Source: Bacteroidales bacterium UBA5226
Lineage (GTDB): Bacteria > Bacteroidota > Bacteroidia > Bacteroidales > UBA932
Direction: 5' to 3'
NCBI GenBank assembly: GCA_002409325.1
Contig: DHUU01000017.1
Span: forward strand, 124,001-188,000
Length of the DNA stretch: 64,000 nt
Below, one piece after another: positions 36,227 to 45,037 of this stretch. A program made the position numbers and the translations under genes. How positions within the stretch are numbered: position 1 is the stretch's first letter; each line of letters begins with the position of its first letter. The notes under the pieces are model-generated. The model saw only the letters and a list, made by a program, of their open reading frames with translations. It was not told the DNA's origin and searched no databases.

Positions 36227-36775
36227 TTATTCTTTTTCAACCTGAACAAAGCCCAGCTCAAGCAAGGTCTTCCGGCCGAAGATTTTTACCATCACTTTCA
36301 GTTTCTTCTTGTCTTCAATGATTTCTTCCACGGTTCCGTTGAATCCGTTGAATGGTCCGTCAATTACCTTGACTGCCTCTCCGACAAGATAAGGAGTGAT
36401 GTTTTCTTCTTCCCTTTCAGCCTGTTCATCCACTTTACCCAGGATCCTGTTGATTTCTGATAAGCGGACAGGAACGGGTTCCCCTCCTTTAACAGCTCCC
36501 AGGAAACCCGAGACATGAGGAATACTTGTTATAAGGTGCTGAATTTCCGGCGTAAGCGCGACTTCTATCAGAATGTATCCGGGATAAAAGATACGCTCCT
36601 TACTGATCTTTTTACCATTTTTAACCTGATAAATCTTTTCAGTAGGGATCAGAACCTGGGAAATAAAATTCTCAAGATGAAGACGTTTCACTTCATTCTC
36701 AATATATTCCCTGGCTTTTTTCTCTTTACCTCCGGCCGCTCTTACAACGTACCATTTTTTGGTAGCTTCTGTCAT
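36227..36775 (-). CDS. nusG: transcription elongation/termination factor NusG
   Basis: 182 residues. NGN domain WYVVRAAGGKEKKAREYIE at the start and a C-terminal KOW domain with GEAVKVIDGPFNGFNGTVEEI. It binds RNA polymerase (rpoB, rpoC and rpoZ are in this window) and links it to ribosome or Rho. Eleven bases separate it from secE. Confidence 0.96.
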   Translation of the reverse strand: MTEATKKWYVVRAAGGKEKKAREYIENEVKRLHLENFISQVLIPTEKIYQVKNGKKISKERIFYPGYILIEVALTPEIQHLITSIPHVSGFLGAVKGGEPVPVRLSEINRILGKVDEQAEREEENITPYLVGEAVKVIDGPFNGFNGTVEEIIEDKKKLKVMVKIFGRKTLLELGFVQVEKE

Positions 36776-36786
36776 TTCCCTATAGT

Positions 36787-36981
36787 TTAATACAATGCTT
36801 TGTAGAGAAACTCCATCAGATTCCTAAATGTGAAATCCATTGCAAAGATGACTATGGCAAAGATGACCGATGCCACCATTACAATAATAGCGCTGTTCTG
36901 CAGTTGACCCCAGGTAGGCCAGCTCACTTTATGAACCAGCTCACTGTAGGAGTCTTTTAAATACATTCCGATTTTGCTCAT
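36787..36981 (-). CDS. secE: preprotein translocase subunit SecE
   Basis: 64 residues, one membrane helix (IIVMVASVIFAIVIFAMDF) preceded by the conserved amphipathic motif VHKVSWPTWGQL. It clamps SecY in the translocon. This is the short single-helix form, usual outside the Gammaproteobacteria. Confidence 0.95.
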   Translation of the reverse strand: MSKIGMYLKDSYSELVHKVSWPTWGQLQNSAIIVMVASVIFAIVIFAMDFTFRNLMEFLYKALY

Positions 36982-37036
36982 TGTTTGTTTATTAGCAACA
37001 CTTGGAGGTGGAAGCTTCTCCCGTAGTTGAGGTTAT

Positions 37037-37064
37037 AAATACAGGATCGTAACATCCTGTATTT
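37037..37064 (-). other. perfect 11-bp hairpin between tRNA-Trp and secE
   Basis: AAATACAGGAT-CGTAAC-ATCCTGTATTT (plus reading) is an uninterrupted 11-bp inverted repeat with a 6-base loop. It starts two bases after the tRNA-Trp discriminator on the transcript and is followed by ATAACC, not by a U-tract. It may protect or direct 3' processing of the tRNA, or attenuate read-through from tuf into secE-nusG. Confidence 0.6.
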
Positions 37065-37065
37065 G

Positions 37066-37136
37066 CAGGGGCAGAGCGACTCGAACGCCCATCAACGGTT
37101 TTGGAGACCGCTATTCTACCCTTAAACTATGCCCCT
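37066..37136 (-). tRNA. tRNA-Trp (anticodon CCA)
   Basis: Minus-strand cloverleaf with acceptor AGGGGCA/TGCCCCT, anticodon loop CTCCAAA (CCA) on stem GCGGT/ACCGT, T arm GGGCG-TTCGAGT-CGCTC and discriminator G. CCA is not encoded. It lies between tuf and secE, its usual place in bacteria with the tufB-type cluster. Confidence 0.95.
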
Positions 37137-37200
37137 ATCAGACACAGGCAGGCCGTTAAAATACGGCCACACCTGTGTATATTGTCTGTTCAGTATGGAA

Positions 37201-38388
37201 TCAGTCACCAACCTTTGTGATCTGACCGGCACCTACCGTGCGGCCACCTTCACGGATAGCAAAACGGAGTCCTTCGTTCAGAGCTACTGGGTAGATCAAT
37301 TCCACGTTAATGGTTACGTTGTCACCCGGCATCACCATGTCCACTCCTTCGGGCAGTTGGACTTCTCCCGTAACGTCAAGGGTACGGAGGAAGAACTGGG
37401 GACGGTATTTATTGTGGAAAGGAGTGTGGCGTCCGCCTTCGTCTTTCTTCAATACGTAAATCTCTGCGGTGAATTTCTTGTGAGGGGTAATGGTTCCCGG
37501 ACGGCAGATCACCTGGCCGCGTTTTACCTCTTTCTTGTCAATTCCGCGGAGCAACAGCCCTACGTTATCACCGGCCTCACCCCTGTCAAGTATCTTACGG
37601 AACATTTCCACTCCGGTCACGACACTTGTTTTGGGTTTTTCTCCAAGACCAACGATCTCTACCTGATCACCGGTTTTGATCACACCGGTTTCAATACGTC
37701 CGGTAGCAACGGTTCCACGTCCGGTAATCGAGAAAATGTCCTCAACGGGTAAAATGAAAGGTTTCTCGTTTTGACGAAGTGGAATGGGAATATAGGAGTC
37801 AACAAAAGTCATCAGTTCCATGACTTTTTCTTCCCACTGGGCTTCTCCGTTCAGGGCTCCTAAAGCGGAACCGCGGATAACGGGAGCATTGTCTCCGTCA
37901 AAATTGTATTTGGAGAGCAGATCACGAACTTCCAGTTCAACCAAATCAAGCATTTCGGGATCATCAACCATATCGCATTTGTTCAGGAAAACCACGATCT
38001 GGGGAACGTTCACCTGGCGGGCCAGCAACACGTGTTCGTTGGTCTGGGGCATAGGACCATCTGTGGCCGCAACAACCAGGATGGCACCGTCCATCTGGGC
38101 AGCACCGGTTACCATGTTTTTCACGTAGTCGGCGTGTCCCGGGCAGTCAACGTGTGCGTAGTGACGGGAAGCTGTCTGGTATTCAACGTGGGAAGTATTG
38201 ATGGTGATACCGCGTTCTTTTTCTTCAGGAGCGTTATCAATAGAATCGAATGAACGTATTTCAGACAGGCCTTTTTTTGCCAGTACCTGGGTAATGGCGG
38301 CTGTCAGAGTTGTTTTACCATGGTCAACGTGACCAATGGTCCCGATGTTTACGTGGGGTTTATCCCTTTTGTAGGTTTCTTTTGCCAT
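37201..38388 (-). CDS. tuf: elongation factor Tu
   Basis: 395 residues. Brings aminoacyl-tRNA to the ribosome as a GTP complex. G motifs: GHVDHGKTTLTAAI (P-loop), DCPGHADYVKNM, NKCDMVDD and SALGALNG. RGITINTSHVEYQT is the switch I region. It is the only tuf gene in the window and probably shares the transcript of the four upstream tRNAs. Confidence 0.98.
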   Translation of the reverse strand: MAKETYKRDKPHVNIGTIGHVDHGKTTLTAAITQVLAKKGLSEIRSFDSIDNAPEEKERGITINTSHVEYQTASRHYAHVDCPGHADYVKNMVTGAAQMDGAILVVAATDGPMPQTNEHVLLARQVNVPQIVVFLNKCDMVDDPEMLDLVELEVRDLLSKYNFDGDNAPVIRGSALGALNGEAQWEEKVMELMTFVDSYIPIPLRQNEKPFILPVEDIFSITGRGTVATGRIETGVIKTGDQVEIVGLGEKPKTSVVTGVEMFRKILDRGEAGDNVGLLLRGIDKKEVKRGQVICRPGTITPHKKFTAEIYVLKKDEGGRHTPFHNKYRPQFFLRTLDVTGEVQLPEGVDMVMPGDNVTINVELIYPVALNEGLRFAIREGGRTVGAGQITKVGD

Positions 38389-38424
38389 AACTTAATAATT
38401 TAATAACTCAATAATGTAAATTTG

Positions 38425-38496
38425 AGCCGGTGATGAGATTTGAACTCATGACCTCTTCCTTACCAAGGAAGCGCTCTACCCCTGAGCTACACTGGC
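38425..38496 (-). tRNA. tRNA-Thr (anticodon GGT)
   Basis: Minus-strand cloverleaf with anticodon stem CTTCC/GGAAG and loop TTGGTAA (GGT), T arm ATGAG-TTCAAAT-CTCAT, discriminator T. The acceptor stem GCCAGTG/CACCGGC has an A-C mismatch at the fourth pair. CCA is not encoded. Confidence 0.93.
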
Positions 38497-38514
38497 CTGT
38501 TTGGTACCTGTTGG

Positions 38515-38587
38515 AGCGGAAGACGAGGTTCGAACTCGCGACCCTCAGCTTGGAAGGCTGATGCTCTACCAACTGAGCTACTTCCGC
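38515..38587 (-). tRNA. tRNA-Gly (anticodon TCC)
   Basis: Acceptor GCGGAAG/CTTCCGC, anticodon stem CAGCC/AGCTG region with loop CTTCCAA (TCC), T arm GCGAG-TTCGAAC-CTCGT, discriminator T. Unlike its neighbours, the genomic sequence after the discriminator reads CCA. Confidence 0.95.
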
Positions 38588-38597
38588 GTGTTGGTTG

Positions 38598-38680
38598 TGG
38601 GAGGGGCAGGATTCGAACCTACGTAGACGAGCGTCAGCAGATTTACAGTCTGCCCCAGTTGGCCACTTTGGTACCCTCCC
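38598..38680 (-). tRNA. tRNA-Tyr (anticodon GTA)
   Basis: A class II tRNA of 83 bases with acceptor GGGAGGG/CCCTCCC, anticodon loop CTGTAAA (GTA), a long variable arm (about TGACGCTCGTCTACG) and discriminator A. Confidence 0.95.
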
Positions 38681-38710
38681 TCACTAATTCATTTTGTCAA
38701 ACAACAACCG

Positions 38711-38784
38711 AGCCGATAGAGGGATTCGAACCCACGACCTGCTGATTACAAATCAGCTGCTCTGACCAACTGAGCTACATCGGC
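38711..38784 (-). tRNA. tRNA-Thr (anticodon TGT)
   Basis: Acceptor GCCGATG/TATCGGC, anticodon stem CTGAT/ATCAG with loop TTGTAA-type (TGT), T arm GTGGG-TTCGAAT-CCCTC, discriminator T. It is the first of the tRNA-Thr, Tyr, Gly, Thr block that precedes tuf, the same order as the E. coli tufB operon. Confidence 0.95.
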
Positions 38785-38811
38785 AAAAAACATCCCGGCA
38801 TTTTGGAGCGG

Positions 38812-38842
38812 CAAAGATAAACCATTTCTACAAACTACCAAA
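38812..38842 (-). promoter_or_regulatory. promoter of the tRNA-tuf operon (-7 and -33 elements)
   Basis: Minus strand: -7 TATCTTTG at 38812-38819 and TTTG at 38839-38842 with a 19-base spacer, the two-part Bacteroidetes sigma-ABfr promoter. The start site would fall about 20 bases ahead of tRNA-Thr(TGT). This is the best-formed promoter seen in the window, as expected for tRNA and EF-Tu genes. Confidence 0.7.
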
Positions 38843-38893
38843 AAAAAACAACAAAAAACTCACGCTATTGCAATGATTCCTAAGAACTACAAC

Positions 38894-40774
38894 TTATCCG
38901 GCCAAGGTAATAATTGCCTGAAGGATGCTCTCGGAATCGTACCCGCATTCATGGTAAAGTTGCTTTGTTTTACCGTGCTGGATAAAAAGGTCCGGGATTC
39001 CGAGTCCTGTAACCTTGCTTATGGTATCCCTGTTGTTTGCCATATAAGTGGATACAGCACTGTGTAGTCCTCCAATCAGACATCCGTCCTCCAGGGTGAT
39101 GACTTTACTGAAATTACGGGACACATATTCCAGGACTACTCTGTCAATGGGTTTGAGGAAACGCATATCGTAATGTTGAACGGATACTCCTTCTTCAGCG
39201 GCTTTTGCCACTGCGGCAGCTCCCATGATACCGGCAGCACCCAGGCTCAGCAGCGCTATGTCTTTTCCCTGGGACAACAGCCGTGCCCTGCCTGGTTCCA
39301 GGTATTGGAAAGGCCTTCTCCAATCCTTAATCCCGGCGCCTGTCCCCCTGGGGTAGCGGATGCTGATGGCCGTGTATCTTTTGTCCTGTGCCGAGTACAT
39401 CATATTCCTGAGCTCCACCTCGTCCATGGGAGCAGCCACAATCAGCCCCGGAATACAATTGAAATAAGCCAGATCGTATACCCCGTGATGGGTTACCCCG
39501 TCTTCGCCAACGAGTCCTGCCCGGTCAAGACAGAAAACAACCTTCAGGTTCTGGATGGCCACATCGTGAATCACCGAATCGTATGCCCTTTGCATGAAGC
39601 TGGAATAGATGTTGCAATAGGGCAGGAAGCCTGCCGCGGCAAGACCGGCCGAAAAGGTAACAGCATGTTGCTCGGCAATGCCAACGTCAAAACACCTGTG
39701 TGGCATTACATCCATCATAAGGTTCATAGAACAGCCACTTGGCATGGCTGGAGTGATGCCTACAATGTCGGGATTGGAGCGGGCTAATTCCAGTAAAGTA
39801 TGGCCAAAGACGTCTTGAAACCTCGTCTTTTTAGGGACATCAGGATCATCATCGGTGAGTCTGTGTCCTGTTTCTGCATCAAAGAGTCCCGGAGCATGCC
39901 AGGTGGGCTGGTCGTTCTCTGCCGGGGCATATCCTTTTCCCTTTACTGTAAGAACGTGCAGCAAACGTGGTTCCTTAAGGTTTTTGAGCCTTTTAAATGT
40001 GTTAACCAGGTGAATTACATCATGCCCGTCAACAGGGCCAAAATACCGGATGCCCAGAGGCTGGAACAATGTGCTGTTCTTTACCACAAGACGTTTTCCT
40101 GCTTTGACCAGGCCCTGTACGGCGTCGCGGATGGTCCCGGAACCCAGAGCTTTCCAGGTCTTCATTTTTAACCTGTTATAACGACTCGAAGTGGTCAGTT
40201 TCAGGAGTGAGTTGTGCAACCCGCCCACATTTGGTTCAATGGACATCTTGTTGTCATTGAGCACAATAAGCATATCTGCGTTACTTCCTCCGGCATTGTT
40301 CAACCCTTCGTACGCCAATCCGGCAGTCATGGAGCCGTCTCCAATAATGGCCACCGTTTTTTCATCACTTTTACGCATGGCAGCGGCTGTGGCAAACCCA
40401 AGCGCTGCCGATATCGAGGTAGAAGAATGCCCGGTCCCGAATGCGTCGTACGGACTTTCGTCCCTTTTGGGGAATCCGCTCAAACCATGGTAACAGCGAT
40501 TTTTCAAAAACTCTTTGCGACGTCCTGTAAGGATCTTGTGTGCATAAGCCTGGTGCCCTACATCCCAGATAATCTTGTCTTTAGGAGCATCGTACACATA
40601 ATGAAGGGCCACCGTAAGTTCTACCGTGCCCAGGCTGGCTCCCAGGTGACCAGGGTTGCGTGAACAGCATTCGGTAATGTATTTCCTTATTTCTGCGCAC
40701 AGCTGAGGCAATTGTTCCGGTTTTAACTTCTTCAGGTCTTCCGGACTATCAATTTGTTCTATAAGATTATCCAT
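38894..40774 (-). CDS. dxs: 1-deoxy-D-xylulose-5-phosphate synthase
   Basis: 626 residues. Thiamine-diphosphate enzyme that joins pyruvate and glyceraldehyde-3-phosphate for the MEP isoprenoid route and for vitamin B6 (pdxJ at 14 kb). Motifs: HPGHLGASLGTVELTVALHY with the His residues, the TPP motif GDGSMTAGLAYEGLNNAG, and the pyrimidine-binding half with DVGIAEQHAVTFSAGLA. Its 5' end lies 7 bases from purA's stop, so the two probably share a transcript. Confidence 0.97.
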   Translation of the reverse strand: MDNLIEQIDSPEDLKKLKPEQLPQLCAEIRKYITECCSRNPGHLGASLGTVELTVALHYVYDAPKDKIIWDVGHQAYAHKILTGRRKEFLKNRCYHGLSGFPKRDESPYDAFGTGHSSTSISAALGFATAAAMRKSDEKTVAIIGDGSMTAGLAYEGLNNAGGSNADMLIVLNDNKMSIEPNVGGLHNSLLKLTTSSRYNRLKMKTWKALGSGTIRDAVQGLVKAGKRLVVKNSTLFQPLGIRYFGPVDGHDVIHLVNTFKRLKNLKEPRLLHVLTVKGKGYAPAENDQPTWHAPGLFDAETGHRLTDDDPDVPKKTRFQDVFGHTLLELARSNPDIVGITPAMPSGCSMNLMMDVMPHRCFDVGIAEQHAVTFSAGLAAAGFLPYCNIYSSFMQRAYDSVIHDVAIQNLKVVFCLDRAGLVGEDGVTHHGVYDLAYFNCIPGLIVAAPMDEVELRNMMYSAQDKRYTAISIRYPRGTGAGIKDWRRPFQYLEPGRARLLSQGKDIALLSLGAAGIMGAAAVAKAAEEGVSVQHYDMRFLKPIDRVVLEYVSRNFSKVITLEDGCLIGGLHSAVSTYMANNRDTISKVTGLGIPDLFIQHGKTKQLYHECGYDSESILQAIITLAG

Positions 40775-40781
40775 AACATGA

Positions 40782-42053
40782 TCAATCCCTGATAATGGTC
40801 TGTTCCCTGTCGGGTCCCAGGGAAATGATTTTTACTGGAACCCCTGTTGCATCTTCTATAAACCGCACGTAGGTCATTAGCTCATAAGGCAATTCTTCTT
40901 CTTTGCGGATGGCAGACAGGTTTTTGCCCCAACCCTTGAATTCTTTGTAAACAGGCGTGATTGGGGTATGTGTGTCATAAGGGACACGGTTGATTTCCCG
41001 TCCCTGAATCATATAGGATGTGGCAATTTTTATGGTGTCAAATGCGTCCAGAACATCGGCTTTCATCATGATCAGATCTGTCACCCCATTCAGGATTACA
41101 GCGTATTTCAAGGCCACCAGATCCAGCCATCCCGTACGCCGGGGCCTTCCGGTTGTTGCACCGAATTCTTTACCCTGCTCCCGGATCATCTGGCCTGTGA
41201 GATCATTGAGTTCAGTTGGAAAAGGTCCGCTTCCCACACGGGTACAGTAAGCTTTGAATATTCCATAAACCCGGCCTACCCTGGTTGGAGGGAAACCCAG
41301 ACCTGTACAGGCTCCGGCACAGGTAGTGGAAGATGAGGTTACATAGGGATAAGATCCAAAATCAATATCCAGAAGGGTTCCCTGAGCACCTTCTGCCAGT
41401 ATCCGTTTGTTTTCCTTCAGGCAATCCGATAAGTAATACTCGGCATCTATCAGGGAAAACTGTTTCATGTATTCAATGGCGTTGAGCCAATTTTCTTCCT
41501 CCTGGTCTGCGTCATATGCGTAGTCGAATTGCCTGAGAAAAGTTATATGCTTTGATTTCAGTGCCAGGAAGCGATCCCGGAAATCAGTTGCAATAATATC
41601 CCCCACGCGGATCCCGTTCCGGCCTGTTTTATCCATATAGGCGGGGCTGATACCTTTCAGGGTAGAACCGATCCGGGAGGCGCCCTTTGAATGCTCACTG
41701 GCTGCATCTATGATACGGTGTGTGGGAAGGATCAGGTGTGCCTTTTTTGAAATCATCAGACGATCCCTGACCGGAATCCCCAGTGCTTCCAGGGAACGGC
41801 ATTCTTCCCCGAATATCACGGGATCAATCACAACGCCGTTACCTATTATATTCATGGTATTGCTGCGAAAGATTCCTGCAGGAACAGAATGAAGGATAAA
41901 GGAAGTACCTTCAAAATGAAGGGAGTGCCCGGCATTGGGTCCTCCCTGGAAACGGGCGATTACCGGATACCGTTGTGCAAGATAATCTACAATCTTGCCT
42001 TTACCCTCATCACCCCACTGAAGTCCCAGAACTACATCAACGTTCATATTCAA
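40782..42053 (-). CDS. purA: adenylosuccinate synthetase
   Basis: 423 residues. GTP-dependent step from IMP to adenylosuccinate. Motifs: GLQWGDEGKGKIVDYLA at the N-terminus, NAGHSLHFEG with catalytic His, the QGTLLDIDFGSYPYVTSS block and GRPRRTGWLDLVAL. Start MNMNVDV has a second ATG two codons in. A TATTTTTG promoter element lies at 42083-42090. Confidence 0.97.
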   Translation of the reverse strand: MNMNVDVVLGLQWGDEGKGKIVDYLAQRYPVIARFQGGPNAGHSLHFEGTSFILHSVPAGIFRSNTMNIIGNGVVIDPVIFGEECRSLEALGIPVRDRLMISKKAHLILPTHRIIDAASEHSKGASRIGSTLKGISPAYMDKTGRNGIRVGDIIATDFRDRFLALKSKHITFLRQFDYAYDADQEEENWLNAIEYMKQFSLIDAEYYLSDCLKENKRILAEGAQGTLLDIDFGSYPYVTSSSTTCAGACTGLGFPPTRVGRVYGIFKAYCTRVGSGPFPTELNDLTGQMIREQGKEFGATTGRPRRTGWLDLVALKYAVILNGVTDLIMMKADVLDAFDTIKIATSYMIQGREINRVPYDTHTPITPVYKEFKGWGKNLSAIRKEEELPYELMTYVRFIEDATGVPVKIISLGPDREQTIIRD

Positions 42054-42082
42054 CTATTTCAAAACAGGTAAGCATAATAGTG

Positions 42083-42090
42083 CAAAAATA
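42083..42090 (-). promoter_or_regulatory. -7 promoter element of purA-dxs
   Basis: Minus-strand TATTTTTG (TAnnTTTG), 29 bases upstream of the purA ATG at 42053. Confidence 0.5.
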
Positions 42091-42174
42091 CGACAAATTT
42101 TGCAGACTTGGCTAATTATCCTATCTTAGATTTTCTTTTTCAAAAAGCAGGGATAATCTATCTAAAACCAAACT

Positions 42175-43563
42175 ATGAATAAAGTAAATAAGTTACTGAA
42201 AGACAGAGCCCTTGTGCGCTGGAGCATGCTTATTCTCCTGGCATCCATGATGTTTTTCGCCTACATGTTTGTAGACGTTCTTTCCCCCTTGAAAAGCATG
42301 CTGGAAACCACGCGCGGATGGACTTCCGAGAACTTTGGCACTGTTACGGGCGCAGAATATTTTCTGAACGTTTTTGCCCTGTTTCTGATCTTTGCAGGGA
42401 TCATTCTGGATAAAATGGGCGTCCGCTTCACGGCCATATTGTCTGCACTTGTCATGCTGGCAGGGGCTGCAATCAAGTATTATGCCCTTACCGATGCCTT
42501 TACCGGTTCAGGGTTGGAAGCATGGCTCAATTCCTGGTGGGTTTCACTGCCTGCTTCGGCAAAACTCGCCTCGCTCGGATTTATGATCTTCGGATGCGGG
42601 GTGGAAATGGCCGGAGTTACCGTTTCTAAAGGTATTGTAAAGTGGTTCAATGGCAAAGAACTGGCTCTGGCCATGGGAGTAGAGATGGCCATTGCCCGTC
42701 TGGGGGTTTTTGCCGTTTTCAGATTATCGCCGCGAATTGCCGAAAACACCGCCAATGTGAGCACCTCTGTCCTTTTGTGCATGATCCTGCTTATTATTGG
42801 TTTGCTGGCATTATCTGTCTACTTTTTCTTTGACAGGAAACTGGAAAAACAAATGGGAGAGTCGGGAGAAGACCCTGAAGAGGAATTCAGGATCAGCGAC
42901 CTGGGGAAACTATTCACAAGCAAGGCTTTTTTGCTTGTTTCGGGTTTATGCGTACTGTATTATTCAGCCATTTTCCCGTTCCAGAAATTTGCCGCCAATA
43001 TGCTGGAATGCCGCCTGCAGATATCTGCCACAGATGCCAGTGATATTTTTTCATGGTTCCCCATAGGGGCCATGCTGCTTACCCCGCTTTTGGGTGCATA
43101 CCTTGACAACAAGGGGAAGGGAGCCAGCATGCTCATAATAGGTGCCATCCTTATGTGCCTGTGTCACCTTACATTTGCCCTGGTCCCCGAGGCATATTTC
43201 ACCCGGGGTGTTGCCTATACAGCCATTATAATATTAGGCATCAGTTTTTCGCTTGTGCCAGCCGCCCTCTGGCCCTCGGTACCCAAACTGGTAGCGAACC
43301 GGTACCTTGGGTCTGCCTACTCGGTCATATTCTGGATCCAGAATATGGGCCTCTGGGCACTCCCCCTGCTGGTTGGTACTGTCCTGGACCGTACAAACCG
43401 GGGAGTGACCAATCCCCTGGACTATGATTATACTATACCCATGCTGATCTTTGCTTCCCTTGGAGTGCTTGCCTTTATCCTGGGCTTATGGCTCAAGACA
43501 GAGGACCGCGCGAAGGGTTACGGTCTGGAATTGCCCAACATCACCAAAAAAATTAAGAAATGA
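42175..43563 (+). CDS. MFS transporter (tandem copy 1)
   Basis: 462 residues with about 12 membrane helices (for example RWSMLILLASMMFFAYMFVD, VCLCHLTFAL-type segments). Conserved elements shared with the next gene: LDKWGVR/LDKMGVR after helix 2, WFNGKELALAMGVEMA in the middle and LGSAYSVIFWIQNMG near helix 10. It resembles the bacterial branch of the MFSD1-like family; substrate unknown. It overlaps copy 2 by four bases. No associated enzyme genes are adjacent. Confidence 0.85.
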   Translation: MNKVNKLLKDRALVRWSMLILLASMMFFAYMFVDVLSPLKSMLETTRGWTSENFGTVTGAEYFLNVFALFLIFAGIILDKMGVRFTAILSALVMLAGAAIKYYALTDAFTGSGLEAWLNSWWVSLPASAKLASLGFMIFGCGVEMAGVTVSKGIVKWFNGKELALAMGVEMAIARLGVFAVFRLSPRIAENTANVSTSVLLCMILLIIGLLALSVYFFFDRKLEKQMGESGEDPEEEFRISDLGKLFTSKAFLLVSGLCVLYYSAIFPFQKFAANMLECRLQISATDASDIFSWFPIGAMLLTPLLGAYLDNKGKGASMLIIGAILMCLCHLTFALVPEAYFTRGVAYTAIIILGISFSLVPAALWPSVPKLVANRYLGSAYSVIFWIQNMGLWALPLLVGTVLDRTNRGVTNPLDYDYTIPMLIFASLGVLAFILGLWLKTEDRAKGYGLELPNITKKIKK

Positions 43564-44972
43564 TGAATAAGATTGTCAAGTTACTCAGGGATTCCGTGTG
43601 GGCGCGCTGGGTCGTTCTGTTGTGCCTTTCGCTGGTCATGTTTGCCTCCTATTTTTTTGACGACCAGTTTACCACTATAAGCCACATATTCAAGAATCCC
43701 GCTATTCTTGATTTATCCTGGACATCGGGAGATTACGGCATGTACGGGGGAGCTTACTCGCTGCTCTGCGTGTGGGGAGGACTTATTATTTGCGGTATGT
43801 TGCTTGATAAATGGGGGGTGCGCGTGACCGGGACATTGTTTGTCCTGCTGATGGTTGGCGGAGCCGCCCTGGTGATGTACGGGATATCGTCTTCTTTCAA
43901 CGATAGCGGACTGTACCGCCTGATGGCACGGGCTTTTGCAAAACCCTCACTAGCCCTGGCTTATGCGGGATGTGCCGTTTTCGGGCTGGGAAGTGAAATT
44001 GCAGGAGTCGCCGTTACACGATCCATTGCAAAATGGTTCCGCGGCAAGGAAATGGCCCTGGCCATGGGTTTGCAGTTGGCACTGGCCCGTCTGGGAACCG
44101 CAACAGCTCTGATAGTTGTACCCCGGATCGTAACGCTTAACGACATCCACATTCCTTTTTCAGAAACAAGCAAGCCGGCGCTGATCGGATTCATACTCCT
44201 TCTGTGCGGCATGATCGTCTGGGGAATTTTTCTGGCTTTTGATCAGAAACTGGACGTCCAGACAGCAGAAGAAGCCCTGAGAAGTGCACAGCCGGCAGTT
44301 AAAGAAGATAAATTCAAATTTTCTGACATATTTAAAATCCTCGGGAACAAGCATTATATCCTTATTTCGTTGCTCTGCGTATTCTTCTATGCCTGTATCA
44401 TTTCTTTCCGTCGCTTTGCCACTTCCATCATCATACCACGTTTTGAAATAGAAGGCGATATCGCGTCCCTGATGGTAGCCCTGATTCCTTTCACCACCAT
44501 GGTGTTTACGCCGATTTTCGGATCGCTTGTAGATATCCGGGGCAAAGCCACCAGGTGGATGATCCTGGGTTCCTGTCTGGTACTTTTGTCGCATTTAATC
44601 ATCGCGTTTGCCCCCGGAATCCCTGTTTTCGGATACATAGGCATAGCCATACTGGGAATCGGATATTCCCTGGTGCCGGCGGCCATGTGGCCTTCCGTGC
44701 CTAAGATCATTCCGGAAAAGAATCTGGGTACGGCCTACTCGCTCATCTATTGGATCCAGAATATGGGCATGTTGCTGGTTCCCATATTTGTAGGGCAGAT
44801 CATAGAAAAAAACATTGACGACCAGATCCGTGCTGCAGTACAGGCAGAATACCTATTCATCGGCCTGGCCCTGGTGGCCATAGGGGTATCACTAGTACTG
44901 AGCCGATCGGCCGACAAAAATCCTCACCTTAAACTGGACGATCCCAATAAAGTGCGCAAAACAGCCGGTTAA
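43560..44972 (+). CDS. MFS transporter (tandem copy 2)
   Basis: 470 residues with the same plan as copy 1: LLDKWGVRVTGTLFVLL, WFRGKEMALAMGLQLALARLG, and LGTAYSLIYWIQNMGMLLVP. ATG 43560 overlaps the stop of copy 1 (ATGA), so the two are translated from one message. Paired similar subunits suggest either an ancient tandem duplication or a hetero-oligomeric carrier. The 65 bases after it, up to ssb, hold no clear terminator. Confidence 0.85.
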   Translation: MMNKIVKLLRDSVWARWVVLLCLSLVMFASYFFDDQFTTISHIFKNPAILDLSWTSGDYGMYGGAYSLLCVWGGLIICGMLLDKWGVRVTGTLFVLLMVGGAALVMYGISSSFNDSGLYRLMARAFAKPSLALAYAGCAVFGLGSEIAGVAVTRSIAKWFRGKEMALAMGLQLALARLGTATALIVVPRIVTLNDIHIPFSETSKPALIGFILLLCGMIVWGIFLAFDQKLDVQTAEEALRSAQPAVKEDKFKFSDIFKILGNKHYILISLLCVFFYACIISFRRFATSIIIPRFEIEGDIASLMVALIPFTTMVFTPIFGSLVDIRGKATRWMILGSCLVLLSHLIIAFAPGIPVFGYIGIAILGIGYSLVPAAMWPSVPKIIPEKNLGTAYSLIYWIQNMGMLLVPIFVGQIIEKNIDDQIRAAVQAEYLFIGLALVAIGVSLVLSRSADKNPHLKLDDPNKVRKTAG

Positions 44973-45037
44973 ACGCCAAATGAGCTCACATAGAGCCTAA
45001 AACCTACAGCAGATCGGAAGATCAGAAATCCGGTTGA

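Noticed and set aside
37129..37752. 207-codon plus-strand frame opposite tuf, beginning in tRNA-Trp
   Set aside because: Complement of tuf, starting inside a tRNA gene; no protein-like features.
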